A stretch of 64,000 nucleotides of DNA from Lachnospiraceae bacterium (lineage in GTDB: Bacteria > Bacillota > Clostridia > Lachnospirales > Lachnospiraceae): assembly GCA_016286035.1 (NCBI GenBank), contig JAEERY010000059.1, positions 1 through 64,000 on the forward strand. Direction: 5' to 3'. Positions 36,529 to 45,318 of this stretch are shown here, in pieces. The notes under the pieces are model-generated. The model had not been told where the DNA came from and did no database searches. It saw nothing but the letters and a program-made list of their open reading frames with translations. Within the stretch, counting starts at the first letter, position 1. The number at the start of each line of letters is the position of its first letter. The position numbers and the translations under genes are program-made.

Positions 36529-37092
36529 TTAATAATTCTCGGCTTTCAACTGGAAATAATCTCTAGGATGATTGCAAACGGGGCACACTTCTGGGGCTTC
36601 CTTGCCAATCACAATATGTCCGCAATTACTGCATTGCCATATGCAATCACCATCGCGCGAAAATACAATCTTATCCTCAATGTTCTTAAGTAACTTTCTG
36701 TATCTCTCCTCATGCTCTTTCTCAATAGCAGCTACACCTTCAAATAGTTCGGCAATTTCCTCAAACCCTTCTTCTCTGGCAGTCTTAGCAAATGAAGGAT
36801 ACATCTCATTCCATTCGTATGACTCACCCTCAGCCGCTTCCTTAAGATTATCTATAGTACTTCCAATACCCATCAGAATCTTATACCATATCTCAGCATG
36901 CTCTTTTTCATTTGCTGCAGTTTCAGCGAATATATTAGATATCTGAACATATCCTTCCTTTTTTGCCTTTGAAGCAAAAAAAGTATACTTGTTACGAGCC
37001 TGTGATTCCCCAGCAAACGCTTCTTGCAAGTTCTTCTCTGTTTGTGTTCCCTTAAGTTCTTCTGATCTACATCTCCATTTGTTTTCTGACAT
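36529..37092 (-). CDS. rbr: rubrerythrin
   Basis: 187 residues: a four-helix diiron domain with [22 protein letters not shown] and [12 protein letters not shown] ligand segments, then a rubredoxin-like Fe(Cys)4 domain ([17 protein letters not shown]). It reduces hydrogen peroxide in the cytosol of anaerobes. The ATG at 37092 has GGAGGG 6 bases upstream; the longer frame to 37143 lacks a signal. It interrupts the glycan cluster and has its own hairpin at 36505-36526, so it is likely an unrelated passenger, though it lies on the same strand. Confidence 0.95.
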   Translation of the reverse strand: MSENKWRCRSEELKGTQTEKNLQEAFAGESQARNKYTFFASKAKKEGYVQISNIFAETAANEKEHAEIWYKILMGIGSTIDNLKEAAEGESYEWNEMYPSFAKTAREEGFEEIAELFEGVAAIEKEHEERYRKLLKNIEDKIVFSRDGDCIWQCSNCGHIVIGKEAPEVCPVCNHPRDYFQLKAENY

Positions 37093-37146
37093 ATCCAATC
37101 CCTCCATATGTTTCTTTAGACAAATACCAATTATAATAGACAAGTA

Positions 37147-38130
37147 TTATTTCATTATCACAATTGAGCCCGACTCATCGGGAATTGGTACATACATTAC
37201 TCTTTCTCCAATCTCCTCTTCATAATCAGAAAGTGCTTTCTTTACTCCCACAGAAAACTTGGGATTATTATAATCATGTAACATTATATATCCCCTATTA
37301 GATAATCTCGGAAAAAAATACCGTAGCCCATCAAGAATCGGTTGATATAAATCACAATCAATTGACACAAACGCAAAGCCAATTGGTTCATCAGGAATTG
37401 TTTCCGGAAATAATCCTTTCCTAATGATGACTCTATGGGGATGAATCATTTTTTTCATCACGGTAGAAACACATGTATCCGAAAAATCGCTATTCATAAT
37501 ATCAATCTCTCTTGAAAATCCACTAGATACATTTTGCATTTCCTGTTCTTTCCAAAAGCCCTCAAACGTATCAAAGAGATACAAGTTTCTATCAGGGAAT
37601 GCCTCATTAATATATTGAGAAAAATCGCCTCGATACACCCCCAGTTCCGCAACGTCACCAATAATGCCCCTCTCATTAATCTCTCTAGCCAAAAGTTGTA
37701 ACGTACCGCGGCGGCAATAATCCTCATTTATCACCAATTCAGTATTGTTTATACTTCCAATTCTATTACCATACACCATTCCTGATTCCACCATCATTGA
37801 AGTAAGAACAGCTGGTACTCTCACTCTAACATCAAGTTTGCCGTATTGTTTCAAATATTCATATACCAACCCAACATAGCAAAGAACTATTTTCTCTTTT
37901 TTTATTCCGACCTCAAGAATTTGAACAACCGTCTCGAAATGAGAATTTGCAATGTCTAGCTCATCGAATTCCACTTTACATAAATCCGAAATATGAAAAA
38001 CATTCTCAGAATTCTGTGGTAATGGAATATCATCAGATATAACATACCCTTTTACATTCTCTCTTACCATACGATATGTATCTAAGTATTTCTCAGAAAC
38101 AATGCCGTTACCACATAATAAAATCCTCAT
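37147..38130 (-). CDS. TylF/macrocin O-methyltransferase-like protein
   Basis: 327 residues. The C-terminal 190 residues match the TylF/MycF family of SAM-dependent sugar O-methyltransferases: SAM site VAELGVYRGDFSQYIN, NLYLFDTFEGFW, a metal-binding acidic segment SIDCDLYQPILDGLRYF and YIMLHDYNN. The N-terminal 110 residues are a separate Rossmann-like segment (ILLCGNGIVSEKYLD) of unknown job. It probably methylates a sugar of the surface glycan. It overlaps the HAD gene upstream by 4 bases, so the two are coupled. Confidence 0.82.
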   Translation of the reverse strand: MRILLCGNGIVSEKYLDTYRMVRENVKGYVISDDIPLPQNSENVFHISDLCKVEFDELDIANSHFETVVQILEVGIKKEKIVLCYVGLVYEYLKQYGKLDVRVRVPAVLTSMMVESGMVYGNRIGSINNTELVINEDYCRRGTLQLLAREINERGIIGDVAELGVYRGDFSQYINEAFPDRNLYLFDTFEGFWKEQEMQNVSSGFSREIDIMNSDFSDTCVSTVMKKMIHPHRVIIRKGLFPETIPDEPIGFAFVSIDCDLYQPILDGLRYFFPRLSNRGYIMLHDYNNPKFSVGVKKALSDYEEEIGERVMYVPIPDESGSIVIMK

Positions 38131-38768
38131 AAATAATTGTCCTCCATTTCAAATATCTCCTGTAATGAAGAAAATGACTTAATATTTCTATGATTCCAGT
38201 AATCCTTACTTCGAAATCCCCTATTCAGGACATACACCTTAACCTCAGCTGCTATAGCCTCATCATAATCATTTTCAGTATCACCTATCATCACCACATC
38301 AGTATAATAGCCTTTCAAACGAGCCAAGACATCCCTCTTTCTCTCGCTATTGGAAGGATTAACAACAAACGTTTCTTTTGATAACTCGTTAAGTCTAAAT
38401 CTTTCAACTTCACCAAGAGCCGCATCAGAACGTTTCCTTGATGTCAAAAAGAAGACATCTTCCTTATTCAGTTTCTTTAATAAAGGGATCGATTCGATAT
38501 ATAGTTTATCCAAATCAAGCATATCATCAGATTCTATTTCTTCAATCCATCTACGATGTATACTAGCAGAAACAATATCTGGCAGTTTTAAAACCGAAGA
38601 TAAAAAATCTAATCCATCTTTTCCCAGGCGCTTATACTCAAGATACTTCTCGTCAATCTCATTTCCATAATCAAGATTTTCTTCAGTTAACAATTTCTTC
38701 AAAAGAATTACATGTCTTTGTGTACTATCAATTATTGTTCCATCTAAATCAAAAACATATTTTGACAT
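38127..38768 (-). CDS. HAD-superfamily phosphatase
   Basis: 213 residues. HAD motif I FDLDGTIIDS at 6-15, motif II FLTSRKRSD and motif IV VMIGDTENDYDEAI, with a small helical cap between. This is a phosphoglycolate-phosphatase-like hydrolase. It sits between an ATP-grasp protein and a TylF-like methyltransferase, so it may dephosphorylate a sugar or a small precursor used in glycan decoration. The substrate cannot be read from sequence. Confidence 0.85.
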   Translation of the reverse strand: MSKYVFDLDGTIIDSTQRHVILLKKLLTEENLDYGNEIDEKYLEYKRLGKDGLDFLSSVLKLPDIVSASIHRRWIEEIESDDMLDLDKLYIESIPLLKKLNKEDVFFLTSRKRSDAALGEVERFRLNELSKETFVVNPSNSERKRDVLARLKGYYTDVVMIGDTENDYDEAIAAEVKVYVLNRGFRSKDYWNHRNIKSFSSLQEIFEMEDNYL

Positions 38769-38802
38769 ACTAGATTCTCCGCGTACTCACATCTCAAAAG
38801 CA

Positions 38803-39738
38803 TTAATCATAGTTGATTTGAGGATATACAAGTTCCTCATAATAACGCGTTACCAACATATTCCACCTTGTATCAGCATTTATTTCTCCAAAGTCTTTTT
38901 TTCCATTGATAACATCTATGTATCTTTTCAAATAATCTGGCGACGTTGCTAATGTTGCAGCTCCGCATCCTGAAAATCTATAATTCACCTCTATAAACCA
39001 CTCTGCTCCATCTGCATCCTTTATAAACTGTACATTTGAAAATCCTGGCAACGTAAATCTTTTTAATATAGTCTTAACATGTTCTATCATTCGTTTATCT
39101 TCCAATATTAATGTTTTCGTAGCAATTCCACTCTTCACCTCTATCCTTTTTCTAGGAACAATATAAACAGGATTTCCATCTTCATCAGCCAAGACATCTA
39201 TAGTATATTCTTCTCCCTCTATAAATCTCTGCAGGAATCTGTCTCTTATATCATAAATCGGACAAATTTCCCCTTCACAAATCACTTCTATCCCTTTGCT
39301 TCCAACTCCCAATCTATCTCTAAGGATTCTCTTACTATAAGGCTGATCTTTCGCAAGAATTTCGGGTACAGGAATACCTAATTCTTTTACAATACTACTA
39401 CATACGTACTTATCTCTTAATTGTCTTATAGTATCTGGATTTGGTATAAGGCATTTGCACGGAATATCATTTTTTCTCATTGACAAAGCATATACTTCTG
39501 AATCATTTACCGGAATAAGTACATCTATTTTTTCTTTCTCAATTATATCCAATATCTTTTCTACATAATCAGTACTTATCGCTAACGGTACTTTTAAAAA
39601 AGAATCTACCAAAAGGCTACCTGCCGTCATGCCAATATCATTTATATCAGTTCCAACTATATACGCACCATTTTTGCTGAAATATTTTATTAAATTCACA
39701 CTTGTCGCCGTACCGACAGAAGTAATTAAAACTCTCAT
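38803..39738 (-). CDS. ATP-grasp enzyme (carbamoyl-phosphate-synthase-like fold)
   Basis: 311 residues. The Rossmann-type N-terminus RVLITSVGTATSVNLIKYF and GTDIND is followed by an ATP-grasp domain: LIPNPDTIRQLRDKYVCS, the lysine-rich loop region near GVGSKGIEV, FIEGEEYTIDVL and the metal-binding FIEVNYRFSGCG. Such ORFs in polysaccharide loci join a carboxylate to an amine or thiol with ATP. With FdtB supplying amino sugars in this cluster, acylation of an amino sugar with an amino or carboxylic acid is a reasonable guess. It ends 35 bases before the HAD gene. Confidence 0.8.
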   Translation of the reverse strand: MRVLITSVGTATSVNLIKYFSKNGAYIVGTDINDIGMTAGSLLVDSFLKVPLAISTDYVEKILDIIEKEKIDVLIPVNDSEVYALSMRKNDIPCKCLIPNPDTIRQLRDKYVCSSIVKELGIPVPEILAKDQPYSKRILRDRLGVGSKGIEVICEGEICPIYDIRDRFLQRFIEGEEYTIDVLADEDGNPVYIVPRKRIEVKSGIATKTLILEDKRMIEHVKTILKRFTLPGFSNVQFIKDADGAEWFIEVNYRFSGCGAATLATSPDYLKRYIDVINGKKDFGEINADTRWNMLVTRYYEELVYPQINYD

Positions 39739-40074
39739 ATATATTCACATCTCTTCTTCATTTAGTATAACCTATCAGATAGCAATACTATTTTCCATAA
39801 GCATAAATTTCCCAAGTTAACTCAACCATTTCAAATAAACATCTTTATAGTATCTGTGCAAATTCCATCCTTGACGTGGTGCCGCACCACTTATAGCACC
39901 AGTTGCATCTTTTTAAAAGTCTATATTTCTATTTTTCGATTAATATATTTTTCATATAGCCAAATTAAACACTTGTATCTTGCCAATAAGGTGTCAGTTA
40001 TCAATCATCGAAAATGCAAAATGGATCAAACAGCTCTAGCAAAGATATAATTGTTGGTCTGGCTATTTAAGAAA
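39739..40074. other. 336-base gap in the glycan cluster
   Basis: AT-rich spacer between the flippase gene and the ATP-grasp gene. It contains one 31-codon minus-strand fragment with protein-like composition (39817-39912, listed separately) and a short inverted repeat within ggtgcggcacc near 39880. I see no convincing promoter, RNA gene or terminator. Confidence 0.5.
39817..39912 (-). pseudogene. possible C-terminal gene remnant
   Basis: A 31-codon minus-strand segment bounded by stops, reading GAISGAAPRQGWNLHRYYKD and ending VYLKWLS then TAA. The mix of Gly, Trp, Tyr and Arg is unlike the translated AT-rich spacer around it and looks like the tail of a lost gene. No start codon or ribosome binding site is present, and I cannot name a family. 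Low confidence. Confidence 0.3.
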
Positions 40075-41517
40075 CTATCTACTAGAAATTTTCTTCATTT
40101 TTTTCTTTACTACGTTTAAAAGTCCTTCTATTTCGATCTTATACATAAATATTTCACTACCCGTAACCACTAAACAAGCCACAGTACCAATTATAATCTT
40201 ATTACTAAATAACAATCTCCATAACAAAAAAAATACAATCATGATGGAACAAGAAATCACAAAACGCCGAGATATAATCAACAGTTTCATACGACATAGA
40301 ACAATCGCACATACAATGTCTGAAACAACATATCCCGCCAGTGTAGCAATAGATGCCCCCTCTATTCCCAAAAACGGAATAAGTAAGTAGTTTATAATAA
40401 TATTCAACACAGCCCCAGATGATAAGATAAAAAGATTTGGCCATGTCTTCTTAACAACGATAAACTGATTAGCTGCCACCTGAAACAGCATTTGTAGCAA
40501 TGGAGCAAGAAAAAGGTATGGAGCAACAATATAACCACTGAGATAATCAGGCTTAAATAATAACTTGAATATGCCTGAACTCCATGCACATATGAAGCTT
40601 GTTGCTACAAAGGAAATGATCCCAAGATACTCAAAGATCTGAGAATTGGACTCTACCTGGTTATCTTCCTTCATTGTGGAAAAAGCAAAGAACTGCCACC
40701 CCCCAGCAAACGCTGTGTATATCAACTGGCTTGCATGTCCAATTTTAGAGCCAACGGAGTAGATTCCCGATGCTCCAATTCCTATCATATTCGTTATCAT
40801 AACCTTATCACATGAGTTGAACACCCAGTAAATCAGAAAGTTTGGAAGCAACGGAACGGCAATCACTAGTAGTTGTTTCAATATATCTTTATTAAATTGA
40901 TTTAGAACAAACCACTTCCTGTTCATTACACCAAAAGCAACTTCCATAGTTACTCCGGATATAACAGCCGCCAAAGGAAGCGCTATCACATAATGGCCTG
41001 CAAGCAATAAAGGAATAGATATTGAATAAGAAAGAAAGGGACCTATAGTATTGGTTACTAGGTATACCTTTCTTTTATTTTGCATCCTCGTAGGGGCCGA
41101 TATTATACCATTAGTAGCCCCAACCAATGTTGCCATGGCTGATAAATACACAATATAAGCATACTGACGATCACTAAAAAAATACTGTGCTATGACACCC
41201 TTCAGTATAATCATTATCAGGAATACTACTAATGAGGTAATACATGTGAACAGCAAAGCTGTTGAACAAACTGTCCTCTTGTACTCCTCCTCTTCTTTCT
41301 CAAAAAACATACGGTACATCGCATCATACATTCCCATGATAGCGATTGCACTGCCAAACTGAACTACTGTATTGGACAGATCACTTATCCCGTAATAATC
41401 TGTACTCGGCATAATCCAAGTTATTATAGGGACCATGATAAGGGGAATTATCTTGCTGATTATCCCCCCTAAACCATATACAAGAAAGTTTTCTATAAAC
41501 AGCTTCAGCTTATTCAC
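40075..41517 (-). CDS. wzx: Wzx-type polysaccharide flippase
   Basis: 480 residues with 12 to 14 membrane helices, of the MATE/MOP polysaccharide-biosynthesis family. The opening NFLVYGLGGIISKIIPLIMVP is typical of RfbX/Wzx proteins. It flips undecaprenyl-linked repeat units across the membrane. The start is GTG at 41517 with AAAGGG upstream, overlapping the small upstream ORF by 8 bases (GTGAATAA), so translation is coupled. Together with the Wzy-like gene at 28522 it gives the cluster both a flippase and a polymerase/ligase candidate. Confidence 0.9.
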   Translation of the reverse strand: MNKLKLFIENFLVYGLGGIISKIIPLIMVPIITWIMPSTDYYGISDLSNTVVQFGSAIAIMGMYDAMYRMFFEKEEEEYKRTVCSTALLFTCITSLVVFLIMIILKGVIAQYFFSDRQYAYIVYLSAMATLVGATNGIISAPTRMQNKRKVYLVTNTIGPFLSYSISIPLLLAGHYVIALPLAAVISGVTMEVAFGVMNRKWFVLNQFNKDILKQLLVIAVPLLPNFLIYWVFNSCDKVMITNMIGIGASGIYSVGSKIGHASQLIYTAFAGGWQFFAFSTMKEDNQVESNSQIFEYLGIISFVATSFICAWSSGIFKLLFKPDYLSGYIVAPYLFLAPLLQMLFQVAANQFIVVKKTWPNLFILSSGAVLNIIINYLLIPFLGIEGASIATLAGYVVSDIVCAIVLCRMKLLIISRRFVISCSIMIVFFLLWRLLFSNKIIIGTVACLVVTGSEIFMYKIEIEGLLNVVKKKMKKISSR

Positions 41518-41752
41518 AAAAAAGCCCTTTCTTTAACTTCGCATCTATCATAGGCAAATTGATTCTAGTCGATAGTGCTTTGAAAATTAGATTCTTAACA
41601 AAATGATAAAGCAAATATACAATCCAACACACAACATAAATCGCCACAATACATATAATCGCAAGCAGAATCATTATAGTTAGATTCCCTGTCACAAATC
41701 TCTCAACTCTTAGATAGGACAGAAGTAAAGTAAGCGTTTGTACAACAAACAT
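41510..41752 (-). CDS. small membrane protein or C-terminal remnant
   Basis: 80 residues with two hydrophobic stretches (about 3-13 and 25-50) and a basic tail. The frame stays open a further 8 codons upstream (YWKKVIK) to a stop, and no good ribosome binding site precedes the ATG (GGAAAAAAG only). The pattern of a last helix followed by a basic segment resembles the C-terminal end of acyltransferase-3 or similar polytopic enzymes, so it may be the remains of such a gene. Its stop overlaps the flippase start, which could still make it a useful leader for coupled translation. Confidence 0.5.
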   Translation of the reverse strand: MFVVQTLTLLLSYLRVERFVTGNLTIMILLAIICIVAIYVVCWIVYLLYHFVKNLIFKALSTRINLPMIDAKLKKGLFCE

Positions 41753-41838
41753 TTTGATAACTTTTTTCCAATATCATCATCTGAAACAGATAAAAAAGGG
41801 TACTGTTGCCACAATCACGAGAGAATTACAATATTCCC

Positions 41839-42936
41839 TTATTTAAACTCATTTATCTTTTCGATAACATATTCTATTTCTTCATCCTTCATCCCATAAT
41901 ACATAGGGATGCTTAATTCGGTCTTGCTTATTTCCTCCGCTATAGGAAAATCACCTTCAACATATCCCAGATCCCTGTAACATTCCTGTAGGTGCATTGG
42001 TATCGGATAATGCTTGTTTGTTCCAATGCCGTTATCGTTCAAATAACTCTCAAGGCGATTTCTCTCATCGCATCTGATTCCAAAAATATGCCATACAGAA
42101 GCCATATCATTCAGAACCATTGGTAGAGCAACTTTAGGGTTTTTGATCTCATTTAGATACCGATTTGCGATTCTTCGTCGCTCTTCGTTAAACTTGTCAA
42201 GCGAAGGGAGCTTAGCACTTAAGAACGCTGCCTGAAGTTCATCCAATCTGCTATTGTTTCCCTTGTAGATATGATGATATTTGTAGTCAGAACCATAATT
42301 TCCTAAAGTCCTTATTCTCTTCGCCAGTTCCTGATCATCTGTAACCACTGTACCAGCATCACCTAGAGCACCGAGGTTTTTCCCCGGATAGAAGCTAAAC
42401 CCGGCAGCATCACCAAATGTCCCTACTTTTTTTCCTTTATATGTGGCACCGTGTGCTTGAGCACAGTCCTCTACAACTCTTAGACCATGTTTCTTAGCAA
42501 TCCGCATAATCTCATCCATCTCACAGGCTTGACCATAAAGATGAACAGGAATAATTGCCTTTGTCTTTTTTGAGATCGATGTTTCAATGACTTCCGGGTT
42601 GATATTGAACGTCTCAATCCGAGGTTCAACGAACACAGGCTTCGCGCCAACATAAGTAACTGCAAGCGCTGTAGCTATGTAAGTATTGGAAGGAACAATA
42701 ACCTCATCGCCTTCCCCGACTTCCAGTGCTTTCAGCGCTAACATCAAGGCATCAAGTCCATTGCCAACACCAATACAATATTTGATTTTACAATACTCAG
42801 CAAACGCTCTTTCAAATGCCTCATCCTCCATACCATCTATATACCACGAACGTGTAAATACCCTTTCAAACGCTGATCTTAATTCTTTTTCTAGCTCACG
42901 TTCCATAGGAATAAATGTTACAAAAGGAATCGTCAT
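41839..42936 (-). CDS. fdtB: sugar aminotransferase, FdtB/DegT family
   Basis: 365 residues of the PLP-dependent DegT/DnrJ/EryC1/StrS family. The PLP lysine is K186 in [16 protein letters not shown]; the phosphate-binding [11 protein letters not shown] (58-68) and [11 protein letters not shown] (154-164) are intact. It lies one base after an FdtA-type 3,4-ketoisomerase, the pair that makes dTDP-3-amino-3,6-dideoxyhexose (Fuc3N or Qui3N) from dTDP-4-keto-6-deoxyglucose. GAGGTG precedes the ATG at 42936. No FdtC-type N-acetyltransferase is adjacent. Confidence 0.88.
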   Translation of the reverse strand: MTIPFVTFIPMERELEKELRSAFERVFTRSWYIDGMEDEAFERAFAEYCKIKYCIGVGNGLDALMLALKALEVGEGDEVIVPSNTYIATALAVTYVGAKPVFVEPRIETFNINPEVIETSISKKTKAIIPVHLYGQACEMDEIMRIAKKHGLRVVEDCAQAHGATYKGKKVGTFGDAAGFSFYPGKNLGALGDAGTVVTDDQELAKRIRTLGNYGSDYKYHHIYKGNNSRLDELQAAFLSAKLPSLDKFNEERRRIANRYLNEIKNPKVALPMVLNDMASVWHIFGIRCDERNRLESYLNDNGIGTNKHYPIPMHLQECYRDLGYVEGDFPIAEEISKTELSIPMYYGMKDEEIEYVIEKINEFK

Positions 42937-42937
42937 C

Positions 42938-43366
42938 TCACACCTCTTCTGCTGATTCTATATCATCGCATTTTTCCACATAATCCAGGAATTCATCGTA
43001 ATCTCTTATATAGTCAGCTTCATCATATATTTCTGATGCAAATACCATCAATACCGCATCCGGCGAAAAATCAAACATTTCACGCCACATATTACTAGCA
43101 ACATATAACCCTTCATATGGTTTTTCAAGAACTACAATTTTCTTTTCTTTTCCATTATCTAATCGTATTTTACAACTACCATGCACGCATACCAAAATCT
43201 GCTCCAATTTCTTGTGTGCGTGCCTTCCGCGTATAACATCAGGTATTGTATCATACATATAATAGACACGTTTGATTCTAAAAGGTATGTCATTATATTC
43301 CTCGAGTGAAACCAATTGACCTCTTTCATCTCCATGTGGTTGAAATGTATATTTTATAGTCTGCAT
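42938..43366 (-). CDS. fdtA: dTDP-4-keto-6-deoxyglucose 3,4-ketoisomerase, FdtA-like
   Basis: 142 residues forming a single cupin. [11 protein letters not shown] near the N-terminus and [16 protein letters not shown] in the centre (about 47-62) carry the histidines that act in FdtA/QdtA/Tyl1a isomerases. It moves the keto group from C4 to C3 of the dTDP sugar so that the adjacent FdtB-like enzyme can aminate C3. AGAGGGAAAT sits just before the ATG. Galacto or gluco outcome cannot be told from sequence by eye. RmlA/RmlB, needed for the substrate, are not in this window. Confidence 0.88.
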   Translation of the reverse strand: MQTIKYTFQPHGDERGQLVSLEEYNDIPFRIKRVYYMYDTIPDVIRGRHAHKKLEQILVCVHGSCKIRLDNGKEKKIVVLEKPYEGLYVASNMWREMFDFSPDAVLMVFASEIYDEADYIRDYDEFLDYVEKCDDIESAEEV

Positions 43367-43502
43367 ATTTCCCTCTTTTCATTAACAACTAAGTCATCCT
43401 CGTTTTTCAGGATTTATTATAAATATCTCTTTGCCTTTTCCCTCAATTCCTTATTCTCATATTAATTAATATTGTTCTATAGTCCCCAAAATATCAAATA
43501 GA

Positions 43503-44435
43503 TTATGTATTCAGTAAACATCTATGAATTCTATATAAACAATAGATAAACGCCCCCACAGGGTGCTTTAATGTGACACCAAATTTCCCCAGTTTGTTTT
43601 CCTTTTTAAAGCTCTCAACTTCATATCTGATTATATCTCGTACTAACCACTCCACTTCATCAATATGCTTCATTTGTCCTATATACTTATATGTTTTATA
43701 ATCTTCAGTAAGATAAGGATTCTTACAAGATGTAATCCCGCCTTCACGATATTTAATAGATACTATATCGAAAGCACAATTAAGATAATTGTCCCACATA
43801 TAATCTGCAAAAAAAGGCATATCTTCAAGTAATAGATATCTTTCATCAAAATATCCCCATTTTTCAATAAAGGCTTTTCTTAAATATAGAACGCTTCCAG
43901 AACAAACTTCAAAAAAACGATGTGTGATAAATCTACTATACTGTTTTTCTTTTTCATCATACGATCTCAAAATCTTTGCTTCTTTTGAGTTTGGAATAGT
44001 TCTTACATATTCATTATGATTGTTGTATACAGCACGGCTTGTTATCAGCACATCACAATTTCTCTTTTCAAATTCTTTCACAATCCTGCCAACTACTTTA
44101 TTATCAAAAAATGTATCGTCTTCAGCAAGCGGAAGGATAATATCTCCATCCGCAATTTTGTATGCACCATTTGCATTCTTGACAGTTCCCTGATTAATCT
44201 CATGTGTAAGCACCAAGTAATTGCATATATTCTCAGAACAGTTTTTCTTTAAATACTCATCTATACTATCATGAGGAAAACCAGTCGATCCATCATCAGA
44301 GATAATCAATTCAATATTCTGATAATCTTGATTGATGACAGAATCTATAGCATTAAAAAGATTATCAAACCGATTATAAGTCGGGATTACTACACTTACC
44401 TTTAACATTTTATTGTTCTTTTTATCTTTTTCCAT
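43503..44435 (-). CDS. family 2 glycosyltransferase
   Basis: 310 residues with a GT-A fold: VSVVIPTYNRFDNLFNAIDS at the start, IELIISDDGS and the metal-binding acidic stretch LAEDDTFFDN. It is a cytosolic enzyme that adds a sugar from a nucleotide donor to the lipid-linked repeat unit. The start ATG overlaps the upstream glycosyltransferase by 14 bases; the internal ATG at 44408 is an alternative. Confidence 0.88.
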   Translation of the reverse strand: MEKDKKNNKMLKVSVVIPTYNRFDNLFNAIDSVINQDYQNIELIISDDGSTGFPHDSIDEYLKKNCSENICNYLVLTHEINQGTVKNANGAYKIADGDIILPLAEDDTFFDNKVVGRIVKEFEKRNCDVLITSRAVYNNHNEYVRTIPNSKEAKILRSYDEKEKQYSRFITHRFFEVCSGSVLYLRKAFIEKWGYFDERYLLLEDMPFFADYMWDNYLNCAFDIVSIKYREGGITSCKNPYLTEDYKTYKYIGQMKHIDEVEWLVRDIIRYEVESFKKENKLGKFGVTLKHPVGAFIYCLYRIHRCLLNT

Positions 44436-45300
44436 AATCTATTTTCTTATCAATTATCTTCCACGCTATTGTTCTAGACAAACCATAAACAAACTGTAAC
44501 AACCTGACCCAAATCATCTGTATCGTACCAGCATGCAAGTATTCCTTAAAAAAAATAATTTCAGATTGCATAACCAACTTGTTTCTTTTTATTTTCTCTT
44601 CCGCTGTTTCCGCTGAATAGTTATGATTATGGATAAAATAGCAGTTCTCAACCACTGCCCCTCTATATCCTTTTTTTTTCAATCTCTCTCCTAATATTTC
44701 TTCTTCTCTATACAAAAATACTTTGTCATCAAATCCTTTGATATCTTCTAAGGCTTGTCTTTTAAACACCAAAAAACTTCCCGGCAAGAAAGATTGTAAG
44801 ACAATCCCATTTTGCTTTTCACATCTATGCTGTGTGACTCTATCCATAAACCTTTCCGAAATCACAATTCTTAACAACAATCTCATATATCCGAATTCTA
44901 AACTTCGAAGCGGAATAATATTTCCATTTGGGTCTTTCATGTATGGTGCTACAACACCCAGATTGTTCTCACAAAGTTTAGCTATACACTCATTAATTGT
45001 CTTTTCTTCAACCCAAACATCACTGTTTGATATAATTATATAATCAGAGTCTTCTTCATTTATTAAATAATCTATTCCTATATTATTCCCTTTGGAATAT
45101 CCTAAATTCTCATCCTCAAACAAGAAAACACATTTATCGATATCAGTGAGATTATCAACTTCTTTTTTTATGCCCTCCGTCGCAGCATTAAAAACCACAA
45201 CTACCGAAGATATCAATTTCATCATCTGATACATTCGAACACAAGTGATTGTCTCATCAAAGTTATTATAACTCACTATAACAACACCAATTCTAGGCAT
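44422..45300 (-). CDS. family 2 glycosyltransferase, rhamnosyltransferase-like
   Basis: 292 residues. IGVVIVSYNNFDETITCV, FEDENLGYSKGNNIGIDYL and IISNSDVWV form the GT-A nucleotide-sugar site seen in WcaA/RfbF-like rhamnosyltransferases; a later PGSFLVFKRQALEDIKGFD and FLYREEEILG complete the catalytic part. The ATG at 45300 has AAGGAG 6 bases upstream, better than the TTG at 45303. It follows the GT4 gene by 18 bases. Confidence 0.88.
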   Translation of the reverse strand: MPRIGVVIVSYNNFDETITCVRMYQMMKLISSVVVVFNAATEGIKKEVDNLTDIDKCVFLFEDENLGYSKGNNIGIDYLINEEDSDYIIISNSDVWVEEKTINECIAKLCENNLGVVAPYMKDPNGNIIPLRSLEFGYMRLLLRIVISERFMDRVTQHRCEKQNGIVLQSFLPGSFLVFKRQALEDIKGFDDKVFLYREEEILGERLKKKGYRGAVVENCYFIHNHNYSAETAEEKIKRNKLVMQSEIIFFKEYLHAGTIQMIWVRLLQFVYGLSRTIAWKIIDKKIDYGKR

Positions 45301-45318
45301 CAAAGTCTCCTTGCATAA

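Noticed and set aside
43416-43421. TATAAT (minus strand) upstream of fdtA as a promoter
   Set aside because: The nearest -35-like TTGAGG is 19 bases away and the other hexamer match is poor; it is possible but not supported enough to list.
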